From Elusimicrobiota bacterium (lineage in GTDB: Bacteria > Elusimicrobiota > Elusimicrobia > Elusimicrobiales > UBA9959): DNA of 62,189 nucleotides. Shown piece by piece: positions 17,025-25,354 of this stretch. Under the pieces are notes generated by a model. That model made no database searches and was not told the DNA's origin. It worked only from the letters and a program-made list of their open reading frames with translations. Every line of letters begins with the position of its first letter. The stretch's first letter is position 1. A program made the translations under genes and the position numbers. The DNA lies in assembly GCA_009773155.1 (NCBI GenBank), contig WOVA01000010.1, positions 1 to 62,189 of the forward strand, given 5' to 3'.

Positions 17025-17954
17025 ATGAACTTTAAAGATTTCGACGACCTTTTATCAAAGGTGCGCGGCAAAACGAACCGCATCGTGGTCCCCGGCGCCA
17101 ACAACGACGAGGTGCTGACCGCCTGCAAGATGGGCGTGGACAGCTCGATAATCTCCGGCGGCATCCTGATCGGCCCGAAAGCCCAGGTGGAGGAGATGGC
17201 CGTCAAGGTCGGCCTCAAGCTCGACATCTTCGAGATAGTGGACAAGAGCGACTGCGCCGGGATGTGCAACCTGGCCGTGGACCTGGTCAAGGCCGGCAAG
17301 GGCGACTTCCTGGTCAAAGGCCTCGTCGACACCAAGTTCTACATGAAAGCCATACTCCGCAAGGAGATAGGCGCCGTGGCCGAGGGCACCGTGCTCAGCC
17401 ATTTCGTCCTGTTCGAGCAGGCCAACTATCACAAGCTCTTCGCCGTCACCGACGCGGCCATCATGATCAGCCCCACGCTGGAGCAGAAGGCCATGATCCT
17501 TAATAACGCGGTGGACATGATGCGCCTGCTGGGCGTCGAGAAGCCCAACGTCGCGGTGGTCTGCCCGGTGGAGAAGGTCAACGAGAAGATCCCCAGCACG
17601 CTGGACGCTCAGGCGCTGGCCAATATGAACAAGGAGGGGAAGATAAAGAACTGCGTGGTGGAAGGTCCCTACGACGTCTATATCTCCTTCTCCAAGGAGC
17701 TCGCCGCCGAGAAGGGCATAAAGGACGCCCAGGTGCCCGGCAACACGGACATAGCGCTGTTCCCGGACCTCGACTCGGCCAACCCGGTCTACAAGTGCCT
17801 GTCTTTCTTCGGCGCCGGCATGAAGAGCGCCACGCTGCTGGCCGGCTCCAATATCCCGGTCATACTGCCCTCGCGCACCGATTCGCCGATGACCAAGCTG
17901 CATTCGATAGCGCTGGCCTGCTATCTCAAGGACAGGAACAAGGTGACGGCCTAA
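17025..17954 (+). CDS. ptb: phosphate butyryltransferase (phosphotransbutyrylase)
   Basis: This 309-residue protein has the phosphate acetyl/butyryltransferase fold. Recognisable segments are GANNDEVLTACKMG near the start, KGLVDTKFYMKAILRKE, GTVLSHFVLFE, and the C-terminal LPSRTDSPMTKLHS. Together with the preceding kinase it converts butyryl-CoA and phosphate to butyryl phosphate and CoA in the cytosol. Length and order match Ptb rather than the larger two-domain Pta. A GGAGAGA ribosome site precedes the ATG. The stop is followed by a short GGGACACC hairpin (17963) lying between this gene and the SEC-C gene. Confidence 0.93.
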   Translation: MNFKDFDDLLSKVRGKTNRIVVPGANNDEVLTACKMGVDSSIISGGILIGPKAQVEEMAVKVGLKLDIFEIVDKSDCAGMCNLAVDLVKAGKGDFLVKGLVDTKFYMKAILRKEIGAVAEGTVLSHFVLFEQANYHKLFAVTDAAIMISPTLEQKAMILNNAVDMMRLLGVEKPNVAVVCPVEKVNEKIPSTLDAQALANMNKEGKIKNCVVEGPYDVYISFSKELAAEKGIKDAQVPGNTDIALFPDLDSANPVYKCLSFFGAGMKSATLLAGSNIPVILPSRTDSPMTKLHSIALACYLKDRNKVTA

Positions 17955-17962
17955 TAAAAAAA

Positions 17963-17988
17963 GGGACACCATGCGGCATGGTGTCCCC
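17963..17988. repeat. short GGGACACCATG hairpin repeat
   Basis: An 11-bp perfect stem (17963-17973 with 17977-17987) closes a CGG loop, followed by one extra C. It is nearly identical to the hairpins inside the kinase gene at 21963 and inside sppA at 49182. It lies between ptb and the ribosome site of the SEC-C gene. No T-run follows, so it is not a typical terminator. Confidence 0.88.
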
Positions 17989-18002
17989 GGAGGAGAACAA
18001 AG

Positions 18003-18464
18003 ATGATCTGGAACTTCATAAAGGACAAGCTGTCCAGGGAAAAACCGGCGGAACCTAAAAAAGAGGCCGCGCCGGCGGCCCCCGCCAAACCCGTCCCGCC
18101 GTCCGCCGAGAAGCAGGCGCCGTCCGCCGCCGTTAAGGGAGAGAAACCCGTCAAGGATAAGACCGACGACGAACTGGCCGCGGAACTGGACAAGATCTCG
18201 CCCGAGATACTGTCCCAGGCCCGCACCCCGCAGATGCGGCAGATGATAATAGGCGTCTACCGCAAGATGCTGTCGGAGGGAGTGGATATAAACGACGGCC
18301 GCGCGGTCAAGAAATGGCTCAAGAAGCACCCCGAAGTGCTGCAGGGCGGCGAGGTGCAGAAGGTGGAGACCGTCCGCCGCGAAGAGCCCAAGGTCGGCCG
18401 CAACGACCCCTGTCATTGCGGCTCGGGCAGAAAGTACAAGAAGTGCTGCGGCGCCAAGGGCTAG
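18003..18464 (+). CDS. small SEC-C metal-binding motif protein
   Basis: The 153-residue protein starts with a short helix ([10 protein letters not shown]), runs through a low-complexity Lys/Pro/Ala segment (~13-58) and a helical middle. It ends in the SEC-C zinc motif [17 protein letters not shown], whose four ligands are C-x-C and C-C. SEC-C motifs occur at the end of SecA, where they bind SecB and ribosomes, and in many small proteins of unclear role. No SecA domain is present. GGAGGAG precedes the ATG by 6 nt. It may be translated from the buk-ptb transcript. Confidence 0.8.
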   Translation: MIWNFIKDKLSREKPAEPKKEAAPAAPAKPVPPSAEKQAPSAAVKGEKPVKDKTDDELAAELDKISPEILSQARTPQMRQMIIGVYRKMLSEGVDINDGRAVKKWLKKHPEVLQGGEVQKVETVRREEPKVGRNDPCHCGSGRKYKKCCGAKG

Positions 18465-18489
18465 TCCCTTAACGCCGGACTGAAAAAAA

Positions 18490-18520
18490 GACCCCCGGCC
18501 GGAGGCCGGGGGTCTTCTTT
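18490..18520. terminator. bidirectional intrinsic terminator
   Basis: An 11-bp GC-rich stem (18490-18500/18504-18514) with a GGA loop is followed by TTCTTTTTT and preceded by an A-run. It separates the SEC-C gene from the convergent gene at 18538. Confidence 0.9.
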
Positions 18521-18537
18521 TTTGCGGGGTCCGCGGC

Positions 18538-19323
18538 TCAGTTCCAGGGAACGGCGGGGGTCTCCGTGTCCTGGGGCGGGGCCAGTTCCTTGTCGAAATC
18601 GGGGTTGTCCGCGCTGAGGTCCATGAACCTGCCGTCGCCGTACACGCCGTAGGTCTGGAAGCCGTCCACTTTCTGCACCAGGGGGCTGCTGAAAGTCCAG
18701 AACGCGTCGGTTTGCAGATAGGCCATAGGGGCCTCGTCCGTGCCGGCGTTGGAGGGGTTCGATATCCTTATGCCCAGCGAGAACTTTGTCGCCCACTGTA
18801 TATCGAACTTCTCGGTCTTAACGGTCAGATTTCCTATGTAGGCGCCTTTGCCGTCGGGCGTCTTCCCGCCGTAGTTGAAAGATACAGCGTAGCTCATGTC
18901 CAGCACGGTCATGCCCGCTCTGTTCTCGCAGGCGATGCCGTAGCGCACTTCGCGGCGGCCCTCCCAGCCTGAGATCTGGGTCCAGCTGGCCCAGCCCGGG
19001 TAGGCGCTGGCGTAGTAGTGATCGAGGTGGGCCTGGGGCTGTCCGGCGTTTATCAGTTTCCACGCGCCCGCGCCCACGGCCACTATCACTACGCCGGGGC
19101 CTATCTTCTCACCGGTGAATACCGGTCCGCCCGGCGTCAGCTGGGGGTCCTGGCCGAAGAGCGGGCCGCCGGGTTGGAGCTGGGGCTCCTGGACGAAGTC
19201 GTATGTCCTGTCGGATAACTGGGTGAAAGAGCAGCGCGTAGCGATGCCCCGCGACTCCCCGGCCCCGGCGAAGGCCGGGGCCTGGAGGAGCAGCAGAGCT
19301 GTCAGGGCGTTGCGGAGGATCAT
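18538..19323 (-). CDS. exported protein, paralogue of the next gene upstream
   Basis: This 261-residue protein has a signal peptide (cleavage near AFAGA), a proline/glycine-rich linker with a repeated QPGGP/TPGGP motif (~47-72), and a conserved domain of about 170 residues. The domain is shared with the adjacent gene: HLDHYYASAYPGWASW, GMTVLDMSYAVSFNYGGK, GIRISNPSNAGT and GFQTYGVYGDGRFMDLS align with matching segments there. The family is not known to me. A local tandem duplication is the simplest origin. It starts 7 bp after the upstream paralogue's stop, so the two form one unit. Confidence 0.7.
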   Translation of the reverse strand: MILRNALTALLLLQAPAFAGAGESRGIATRCSFTQLSDRTYDFVQEPQLQPGGPLFGQDPQLTPGGPVFTGEKIGPGVVIVAVGAGAWKLINAGQPQAHLDHYYASAYPGWASWTQISGWEGRREVRYGIACENRAGMTVLDMSYAVSFNYGGKTPDGKGAYIGNLTVKTEKFDIQWATKFSLGIRISNPSNAGTDEAPMAYLQTDAFWTFSSPLVQKVDGFQTYGVYGDGRFMDLSADNPDFDKELAPPQDTETPAVPWN

Positions 19324-19330
19324 CCGTTGC

Positions 19331-20080
19331 TTAGTTCCACTCCACGGATATCTTTTCGGGGGCTTCGGGCAGAGCCAGTTCCTCGGCCATTTTGCTGGTG
19401 TCGGGGCTGATGTCGCGGAACATGCCGTCGCCGCGCACCGCGTAGGTCTGGAAGCCGCGGTTGGTCTTTATGGGGCTGGAAAAACTCCAGTTGACGTCCG
19501 CCTGCATATAGGCAAGGGGGTTTTCCGGGGTGCCCACGTTCATCGGGTCGGATATCCTTATATCCATATAGTACTTGAAGCCCCACTTGATGGCGAAGCG
19601 GGTGGCCTTGGCCGTGAAGTTGGTTATGTACTGGCCCTTTCCGTTCTGGTCCTTGCCCCCGTAGAAGAAGGAGACCTCGTACTGTATGTCCAGAACGGTC
19701 ATGCCGTAGAGGTTCTTGGACTTCATCTCGTAGACGACCTTTTTGGGGCCGTGCCAGCCGGTGATGTTGTGCCAGTCGCCCCAGCCGGGCAGCGCGCTGG
19801 CGTAGGTATGGCTCAGGTGGGAGGAGGCCTGGCCGCCGTTGACTATGTTCCAGGCCGCGGCGCCGCCGTTGACTATCGCGCCGGCGGCGGCCACGGGGGC
19901 GACCTTCCTATCCGGCATGACGAGGTTGGCGGTCTCGCCGGCGTCCTCGCTCTCGTGCATGGTAACCACGGTCTCGGAGATAGTGAAGTAGGAAGGGTCG
20001 TTCTCTATGCCCTCGGCTCCCAGGAAAGAGAAGGGAGATATTACGAGGATGGCGGACAGCGCGGTCTTGAGGTAGTTCAT
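19331..20080 (-). CDS. exported protein, first of the paralogous pair
   Basis: I set the start at 20080, where GGAGGAAACA precedes ATG; a longer frame to 20146 lacks a ribosome site. The 249-residue product has a signal peptide (MNYLKTALSAILVI..., cleavage near FLGA), then a domain shared with the downstream gene. Shared segments include HLSHTYASALPGWGDW, GMTVLDIQYEVSFFYGGK, DIRISDPMNVGT and GFQTYAVRGDGMFRDIS. Aromatic and glycine content suggests a beta-rich secreted or surface protein. A TAAACT -10-like box lies at about 20117-20122 on the minus strand. Function unknown. Confidence 0.72.
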   Translation of the reverse strand: MNYLKTALSAILVISPFSFLGAEGIENDPSYFTISETVVTMHESEDAGETANLVMPDRKVAPVAAAGAIVNGGAAAWNIVNGGQASSHLSHTYASALPGWGDWHNITGWHGPKKVVYEMKSKNLYGMTVLDIQYEVSFFYGGKDQNGKGQYITNFTAKATRFAIKWGFKYYMDIRISDPMNVGTPENPLAYMQADVNWSFSSPIKTNRGFQTYAVRGDGMFRDISPDTSKMAEELALPEAPEKISVEWN

Positions 20081-20224
20081 TGTTTCCTCCGTTTCGGGGA
20101 GTTGCTCTCCCCTTATATAGTTTAACCCATCGGTAAAAAACAACAAGGGCGCAAGGGCCTACGCCCGCTCACGGTCAAAGGGCCTATGCCGTACCGGGCC
20201 CGGCGGGACCCTGCCGCGCGAATC

Positions 20225-20269
20225 CCGGTCGCGCCGGCGCCATATTGACGCGTCAACCGGCGCGACCGG
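20225..20269. repeat. 13-bp inverted repeat enclosing a 12-bp perfect palindrome
   Basis: CCGGTCGCGCCGG (20225-20237) is perfectly inverted at 20257-20269. The 19-nt loop contains TTGACGCGTCAA (20245-20256), itself a perfect palindrome. It could be a dimeric regulator site or a stable hairpin. It is not followed by a T-run. Confidence 0.85.
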
Positions 20270-20325
20270 CCTCTTCTCCCATAGGAGAGACCTTTGGTCC
20301 TATGCCGACTGGGCCATTTAGGCCC

Positions 20326-20354
20326 TTGACAAAGAACGGGATGTCTTTTACTCT
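20326..20354 (+). promoter_or_regulatory. candidate promoter of the TPR-kinase gene
   Basis: A perfect TTGACA (20326-20331) is followed after 17 nt by TACTCT (20349-20354). An alternative TATAAA at 20354-20359 would need a 22-nt spacer. The predicted leader to the ATG at 20439 is about 78 nt. Confidence 0.5.
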
Positions 20355-20438
20355 ATAAATGAGAGCAACCACTCGGAATAAGGAAGAGGTCTTTCCTGTA
20401 TTCAAGTGGGAAGTCGTTTACCAGTGACCGGGAAACAT

Positions 20439-22961
20439 ATGCGCAAGCGGGTCACACAGATCGTCCTTTTTGCCGCCCTGGCGGTCGGCGCCCTGCGGGG
20501 CGTCGCCGCGGGAGAGCAGGATAATGCGGTCATCCCCGACCCCGGCAGCGCGGTAGTAAGCCGGCATGAGCATGACAGCATAACCGCCCCCGCCCCTTTC
20601 AAAAAGCCTCCGCTGGAAGCGGCCCAATCCCTTCTGGCCGAGCTGGAAGGCAAGACCGGCGACGCGCTCTCTCAGTACGTTGATGAGAATCGCCTCAAGA
20701 TAGTCTTCGTGGTCCGGCGCGTGCGCAGTGCGATAAAAGATGGCGAACTGGACCCACAGGACCCGGTCATAGTGCGTCTGTCGGGCATCGGCGTGGGGCC
20801 CTTCACCGGCGAATTATCCTTTAGACTGTACGACCTTACCGGGCGCACCGGTCCCGGCGGCGGGCCGCGCGGCGGCCACCCGGAAGGCGTCCTGGACAAC
20901 AAGTCGGATCCGGGCGGCCCGGGCGCTCCCGGCGGGTCCGGTACGGCCCGCACCGGCCCCGGCGGTCAGCGGCACGACCCGCTGATCGAGGCGCTGGTGA
21001 TGGTGGGCGAGGAGGTGGAGTCCGGCAATACCAAACAGGCCGAGGAGAATATCTCCACTCTCCAGAGCGTTTTCCCGCGCGACCCGGACGTCCATACCGC
21101 GGCGGCCGAATATTTCAACGAGATGGAGAATTTCGCGCGGGCGGCGGACTCGGCCACCACCGCCATAACGCTGGCGCCGGACAGCCCCGACGCCTACAAG
21201 GCCAGGGCGCTGGCCCGCTCCTCGATGGAGGACCGCAAGGGCGCCATAGAGGACATACGCAAGGCCATGGCGGCCGACCCGCAGGACGAGTCGGCGCGGA
21301 TACTTTCCGCCCTCATAGAAAGCCGCAGGGAGACCTCCAGCCTCAGGAGCCTGGCCTCGCTGCAGGACATCAAACGCAGTTTCGAGGGCGGCGCGCCCTC
21401 CGCTACGGGCGGCACCGCCGCGGCCGGCGTGGCCGGTCTCGAATTCAAGTCCGCCGCCGCCGCGCAGGTCCCGCCGCAGGAGTCGGCCAGGGCCGCCGCG
21501 TACCTCAAGACCGCCGCTTCAAAAACGCGTTTAGGCGACTACGAGGCCGCGGCGCGCTACGCCACCATGGCCCTCGACAGGAACCCGGCCTCCGACGAAG
21601 CCCACCTCGAGCGCGCCAACGCCTACAATTTCCTCGGCCGCTACGAGGACGCCGTGCGCGACACCACCCGCGTGCTCGATCACGATCCGGGCAACGTGCA
21701 GGCCCTCAATATGCGCGCCTGGGCGCTCAACCGCAAAGGCATGTTCCGCGAGGCCGAGGGCGACGCCGGCAAGGCCATCAAACTCAATCCCGGCTACGCC
21801 GACTCCTGGTTCAACCGGGCGCTGGCCTACGAGAAGATGGGCGACTACAAGCGCATGCTGGAGGATTTCAGGCAGGCGGCCTCCCTCAACACGGCCTACG
21901 CCTCCCGCTTCCGCGACGCCGTAGCCCAGTACTCCGGCCGCGTACAGGATTTCGATTCAGCGGGGGACACCATGCAGCATGGTGTCCCAGTACAGTCTGT
22001 CCCCGTCCGCAATAAGACCGGGCGCTTCGCCATGACGCTGGGGCTCACCCTCAGCGGCGGCCTGCTGATCGCCTTCGGCATGCTGCACATCGTCTCCGGC
22101 CGCCGGGAGCGCCAGGACGGCCGCGACACCCAGCCCGACATCCTCTCCCCGTCCATCTTCTACGAGGGCGTCACCTCCGGGAAGTACAAGATCGAGCGCA
22201 AGCTGGGAGAGGGCGGCATGGGCGTGGTCTACGCGGCCGTGGACCAGTCGCTGGAGCGCCCGGTCGCCATCAAGCGCATGAACGACGAGATTAAGCTCAA
22301 CGAGAACGAGAAGCAGCGGTTCCTGCAGGAGGCCCGCACCGTGGCGCTGCTGCATCACCCCAATATCGTCGAGATCTACACCATCTTCGAAGAGGACGAC
22401 AATATCTACCTGGTCTTCGAGTTCATAGACGGCCCCACGCTGGACAAGAAACTGGAGAAAGACGTTATGCTGGGCACCGCCAGCGTTGTGGAGATCTTCG
22501 ACCAGGTCTGCAAGGCGCTCGCCTACGCCCACTCCAAGAACGTAGTGCACCGCGACCTCAAACTCGGCAACATCATGATAAATTCGGAGGGCGACGTGAA
22601 GGTCATGGACTTCGGCCTGGCCCGCTCGGCCAGGGAGACCCTGGCCCGGGGCAGCCGCGAGGTGGTCGGCAGCCCGGCCTATATGGCGCCCGAGCAGGCC
22701 TGCGGCGTCTCGGGCAAGGAGTCCGACATCTATTCGCTGGGAGTCTGCGTCTACGAATCTCTGACCGGGACGCTGCCTTTCCCCGGCCCCGATTTCCAGG
22801 AGCAGAAGGAGAAGATGCGCTACCACCCGGTCAGCTCGGTCATGGCCGGCATACCCAGGGCCTTCGACCCGCTGCTGGAGAAGGCTATGGACCCGGACCC
22901 CGACAAGCGCTTCCGCACAATAGAGGAGTTCAGGGCCGCCCTGCTGGCCGTGCGCGGCTGA
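20439..22961 (+). CDS. TPR-domain transmembrane serine/threonine protein kinase
   Basis: The 840-residue protein starts with a signal-like hydrophobic segment (MRKRVTQIVLFAALAVGAL). A Gly/Pro-rich linker comes around 135-180. TPR repeats span ~185-490. A single membrane helix lies at ~529-552. A full Hanks-type kinase (~583-835) follows. Kinase motifs are GEGGMGVVY, the catalytic HRDLKLGNIM, DFGLAR, and MAPEQA with DIYSLGV. Common bacterial PknB-type kinases have the kinase first; here the TPR part precedes the membrane helix and would be periplasmic if the N-terminal segment is cleaved or spans. A GGGGACACC hairpin repeat lies in frame just before the membrane helix. I chose ATG 20439 over an upstream GTG because it begins the signal segment directly. 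Confidence 0.85.
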   Translation: MRKRVTQIVLFAALAVGALRGVAAGEQDNAVIPDPGSAVVSRHEHDSITAPAPFKKPPLEAAQSLLAELEGKTGDALSQYVDENRLKIVFVVRRVRSAIKDGELDPQDPVIVRLSGIGVGPFTGELSFRLYDLTGRTGPGGGPRGGHPEGVLDNKSDPGGPGAPGGSGTARTGPGGQRHDPLIEALVMVGEEVESGNTKQAEENISTLQSVFPRDPDVHTAAAEYFNEMENFARAADSATTAITLAPDSPDAYKARALARSSMEDRKGAIEDIRKAMAADPQDESARILSALIESRRETSSLRSLASLQDIKRSFEGGAPSATGGTAAAGVAGLEFKSAAAAQVPPQESARAAAYLKTAASKTRLGDYEAAARYATMALDRNPASDEAHLERANAYNFLGRYEDAVRDTTRVLDHDPGNVQALNMRAWALNRKGMFREAEGDAGKAIKLNPGYADSWFNRALAYEKMGDYKRMLEDFRQAASLNTAYASRFRDAVAQYSGRVQDFDSAGDTMQHGVPVQSVPVRNKTGRFAMTLGLTLSGGLLIAFGMLHIVSGRRERQDGRDTQPDILSPSIFYEGVTSGKYKIERKLGEGGMGVVYAAVDQSLERPVAIKRMNDEIKLNENEKQRFLQEARTVALLHHPNIVEIYTIFEEDDNIYLVFEFIDGPTLDKKLEKDVMLGTASVVEIFDQVCKALAYAHSKNVVHRDLKLGNIMINSEGDVKVMDFGLARSARETLARGSREVVGSPAYMAPEQACGVSGKESDIYSLGVCVYESLTGTLPFPGPDFQEQKEKMRYHPVSSVMAGIPRAFDPLLEKAMDPDPDKRFRTIEEFRAALLAVRG
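21963..22004. repeat. GGGGACACC hairpin repeat inside the kinase gene
   Basis: The 42-nt element begins GGGGAC and ends GTCCCC. Its first part is an 11-bp perfect hairpin (21964-21974/21978-21988, loop CAG). It is read in frame as a 14-codon insert whose core is GDTMQHGVPV, in the linker before the membrane helix. The same hairpin occurs at 17963 and 49182. Confidence 0.9.
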
Positions 22962-22981
22962 GCCGGCCTTTCCCGCCGAGG

Positions 22982-23010
22982 GGCGTCCGCCTGCGGCGGG
23001 CGCCTTTTTT
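22982..23010 (+). terminator. intrinsic terminator after the kinase gene
   Basis: A 10-bp stem (22982-22991/22995-23004, one mismatch-type pair) with a TGC loop is followed by six T residues. Confidence 0.85.
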
Positions 23011-23023
23011 CTTTGTCTATTTG

Positions 23024-23029
23024 TATAAT
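23024..23029 (+). promoter_or_regulatory. -10 box of tdh
   Basis: A perfect TATAAT lies 41 nt before the tdh ATG, just after the terminator of the preceding gene. I see no convincing -35 at 16-18 nt. Confidence 0.5.
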
Positions 23030-23070
23030 GTTTTCATAGCCGTTCACCCCGGTACACAGGAGCGACACCG

Positions 23071-24099
23071 ATGAAAGCCCTCGTCAAGAAAAAAGCGGAG
23101 AAAGGACTCTGGCTGGAGGATGTTCCCGAGCCTGAAACCGGCGACAACGACGTTCTCATAAAGATACAGAAGACCGCCATCTGCGGCACCGACATCCATA
23201 TATATCAGTGGGACGAGTGGGCGCAGAAGACCATCCCCGTGCCGATGCACGTGGGCCACGAGTTCGTCGGCGAGATAGCGGCGCTGGGCAAGGCCGTGCG
23301 CGGCCACCGCGTCGGCGAGCGCGTATCCGGAGAGGGGCATATCGTCTGCGGCCACTGCCGCAACTGCAAGGCCGGCCACCGGCACCTCTGCATCAACACC
23401 AGGGGCGTCGGAGTCAACCGTCCCGGGTGCTTCGCCGAATATCTCTCCATCCCCGCCGAGAACGTCTTCTCGATACCCGAAGGCGTCAGCGACGACGAGG
23501 CCTCCATCCTCGACCCCCTGGGCAACGCGGTTCACACCGCGCTCTCCTTCGACCTCATCGGCGAGGACGTCCTGATAACCGGCGCCGGCCCCATAGGCAT
23601 CATGGCCGGGGCGATAGCCAACCACGTCGGCGCGCGCCACGTGGTCATCACCGACGTCAACGAATACCGCATGGAACTGGCGCGAAAACTCGGCATAAAG
23701 AACGTGGTGGACCCGCGCAGGGAGACCATGCCGGAAGTGATGAAACGGCTCGGCATGACCGAGGGCTTCGACGTGGGACTGGAGATGAGCGGCAACGGCG
23801 GGGCCTTCAACGACATGATCCACTCCGTCAAGATGGGCGCCAAGATAGCTCTGCTGGGCATATTGCCCTCCGACACGGCCATACCGTGGAGCCAGGTCAT
23901 CTTCAAGGCCCTGTTCCTCAAGGGCATCTACGGCCGGGAGATGTTCGAGACCTGGTACAAGATGTGCGCCATGCTGACCAGCGGCCTGGATATCAAGCCG
24001 GTCATCACGCACCGCTTCCCGTACAAGGACTTCAGGGAAGGCTTCGAGATCATGTCCTCCGGCAGGTCCGGCAAAATAATCCTGGACTGGACGGCCTAG
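23071..24099 (+). CDS. tdh: L-threonine 3-dehydrogenase
   Basis: The 342-residue zinc alcohol dehydrogenase family protein has the usual Tdh length and motifs: catalytic zinc Cys in [18 protein letters not shown], the four-Cys structural zinc loop [15 protein letters not shown], and the NAD site [10 protein letters not shown]. Tdh oxidises L-threonine to 2-amino-3-ketobutyrate with NAD+ in the cytosol. The partner ligase gene kbl is not adjacent, so the product may be handled elsewhere or decarboxylate to aminoacetone. An AGGAGCGACACCG segment supplies the ribosome site. The stop is followed within 1 bp by the start of the next gene. Other polyol dehydrogenases share the fold, but the overall match is to Tdh. 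Confidence 0.9.
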   Translation: MKALVKKKAEKGLWLEDVPEPETGDNDVLIKIQKTAICGTDIHIYQWDEWAQKTIPVPMHVGHEFVGEIAALGKAVRGHRVGERVSGEGHIVCGHCRNCKAGHRHLCINTRGVGVNRPGCFAEYLSIPAENVFSIPEGVSDDEASILDPLGNAVHTALSFDLIGEDVLITGAGPIGIMAGAIANHVGARHVVITDVNEYRMELARKLGIKNVVDPRRETMPEVMKRLGMTEGFDVGLEMSGNGGAFNDMIHSVKMGAKIALLGILPSDTAIPWSQVIFKALFLKGIYGREMFETWYKMCAMLTSGLDIKPVITHRFPYKDFREGFEIMSSGRSGKIILDWTA

Positions 24100-24100
24100 G

Positions 24101-25354
24101 ATGGGCCGCCGCCGTATCCCGGGATGGCCGCAGACCGCGCTGGCGCCGCTCCTGCCGCTCTGCCTGGCCCTGGCCGCCTGCGGCCCGGCCAAACGCAAAG
24201 CCGCCGACTATTACGTGGACAAGGCCGCGGCCGTGATGGAAGCCGTCTCGGTGCGCGAGGCCGACGTGGAGAAGGCCTTCGGCTGGCTCGACAAGGCGCT
24301 GCGCCTGGACCCCTCCTCGGAGCGGGCCGTCAGGACGGCGCAGGAGCTTTCCGACGCGGCCGCCCGCAACGGCTTCGCGCGCGCCTCGGAGCTGGAGGTC
24401 GGGGTCCTCTCGGACCTGATCGCGGCCAGCCCGCTGCAGTGGCACGCCTACCCTCCCCTGGTGCAGGCTCTGGCCCTGCGCGGGGAGCTGGAGCCGCTGG
24501 CCTCGCTGGCCGCCTCGCTGGCTAAGAAAGAAAAGACTTTCACGGGCCCCGACCGCCACCGCACGCTGATGTCCCTCTGCCTGGCCCGCGCCGCCCTGCT
24601 GCCCTGGCTGGAATCGGACGGTTTCCTGGCGCTCAACCGCAACCCGGACCGCGTGCGCGAGCGCACGATGGAGTACGTCTCGCAGGCCGAACTGCTGGCC
24701 GAAGCCCGGGAGCAGATAGACGGCCTGGAAAAAAAGGACCTTTCGCTGAAATCCGGCGCCCCGCAGGCGCTGGTCTCGACTTTCGAGGTGGCCATGGGCG
24801 ACGTTTTCGGCAGGCCGGAGGAAATGGAACGTATGCGCTCCATAGCCGCCCTTTTCGCTTCCGAGCAGGCCTATGCCAGGGCGGCGGAGCTGACCGTGCA
24901 GGGCAACGCGAACCTGCTGGCCAGGGAATACGGCAAGGCCAGGGCCATGTTTACTTCCGCCCTGCGCAACTGGCCGGCCATGCTGGACGCCCGCCGCCAG
25001 CTGGTGGAGGTCGATTTCCAGGAGGGCGCGGGGCTGGCGGTGGCCGGCAAAGATATGCGGCAGGCCCGCAGGCTGCTTTACCGGGCCTACGAGGACAGCG
25101 AGGAGCTTATCGAGGCCGCGCTGGAGAAGGGTCCCGCCCTGCCCTTCGTCAGCCCCGGCCGCTTCGCCGGCGACCTCTACGCCCTCAAGGCCGCCGTCAT
25201 CTCGGCGGTCTACGCCATAGAAGGACGGAAGCTGCGCAACAAGGTGAAGCTCGAGACCGAATACAAGGCGGCCCTCTACGAGGCCGTGAAACTGGCACCC
25301 GACAGCCGCCTGGCGAGGGAACTGCTTGAGCGTTATTCCAAAGAAGGTTTCTAG
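24101..25354 (+). CDS. TPR-like repeat lipoprotein
   Basis: This 417-residue product has an N-terminal signal ending in lipobox LAAC (Cys27). The rest is almost entirely alpha-helical with tetratricopeptide-like repeats: AFGWLDKALRLDPSSE near residue 65, several irregular helices, and KAALYEAVKLAPDS near the C-terminus. No enzymatic motif is seen. It is probably a membrane-anchored periplasmic scaffold. It starts 1 bp after tdh and overlaps the next gene, so all three share a transcript. A functional link to threonine breakdown is not evident. Confidence 0.7.
   Translation: MGRRRIPGWPQTALAPLLPLCLALAACGPAKRKAADYYVDKAAAVMEAVSVREADVEKAFGWLDKALRLDPSSERAVRTAQELSDAAARNGFARASELEVGVLSDLIAASPLQWHAYPPLVQALALRGELEPLASLAASLAKKEKTFTGPDRHRTLMSLCLARAALLPWLESDGFLALNRNPDRVRERTMEYVSQAELLAEAREQIDGLEKKDLSLKSGAPQALVSTFEVAMGDVFGRPEEMERMRSIAALFASEQAYARAAELTVQGNANLLAREYGKARAMFTSALRNWPAMLDARRQLVEVDFQEGAGLAVAGKDMRQARRLLYRAYEDSEELIEAALEKGPALPFVSPGRFAGDLYALKAAVISAVYAIEGRKLRNKVKLETEYKAALYEAVKLAPDSRLARELLERYSKEGF

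Larger units (their letters stand above)
20081..20438. other. 358-bp structured intergenic region upstream of the kinase gene
   Basis: No gene is seen here. The region holds the minus-strand promoter of the paralogous pair, three copies of a short motif near RGGYCCTAYGCC (20155-20165, 20179-20190, 20296-20306), and a palindrome GGGCCATTTAGGCCC (20311-20325). It also holds a 13-bp inverted repeat around a second palindrome (20225-20269) and a candidate plus-strand promoter (20326-20354). This density suggests a regulated promoter or structured leader. Confidence 0.6.

Noticed and set aside
17963-17988. Hairpin after ptb as an intrinsic terminator
   Set aside because: It lacks a T-run and the same sequence occurs inside two coding regions, so it is a dispersed repeat.
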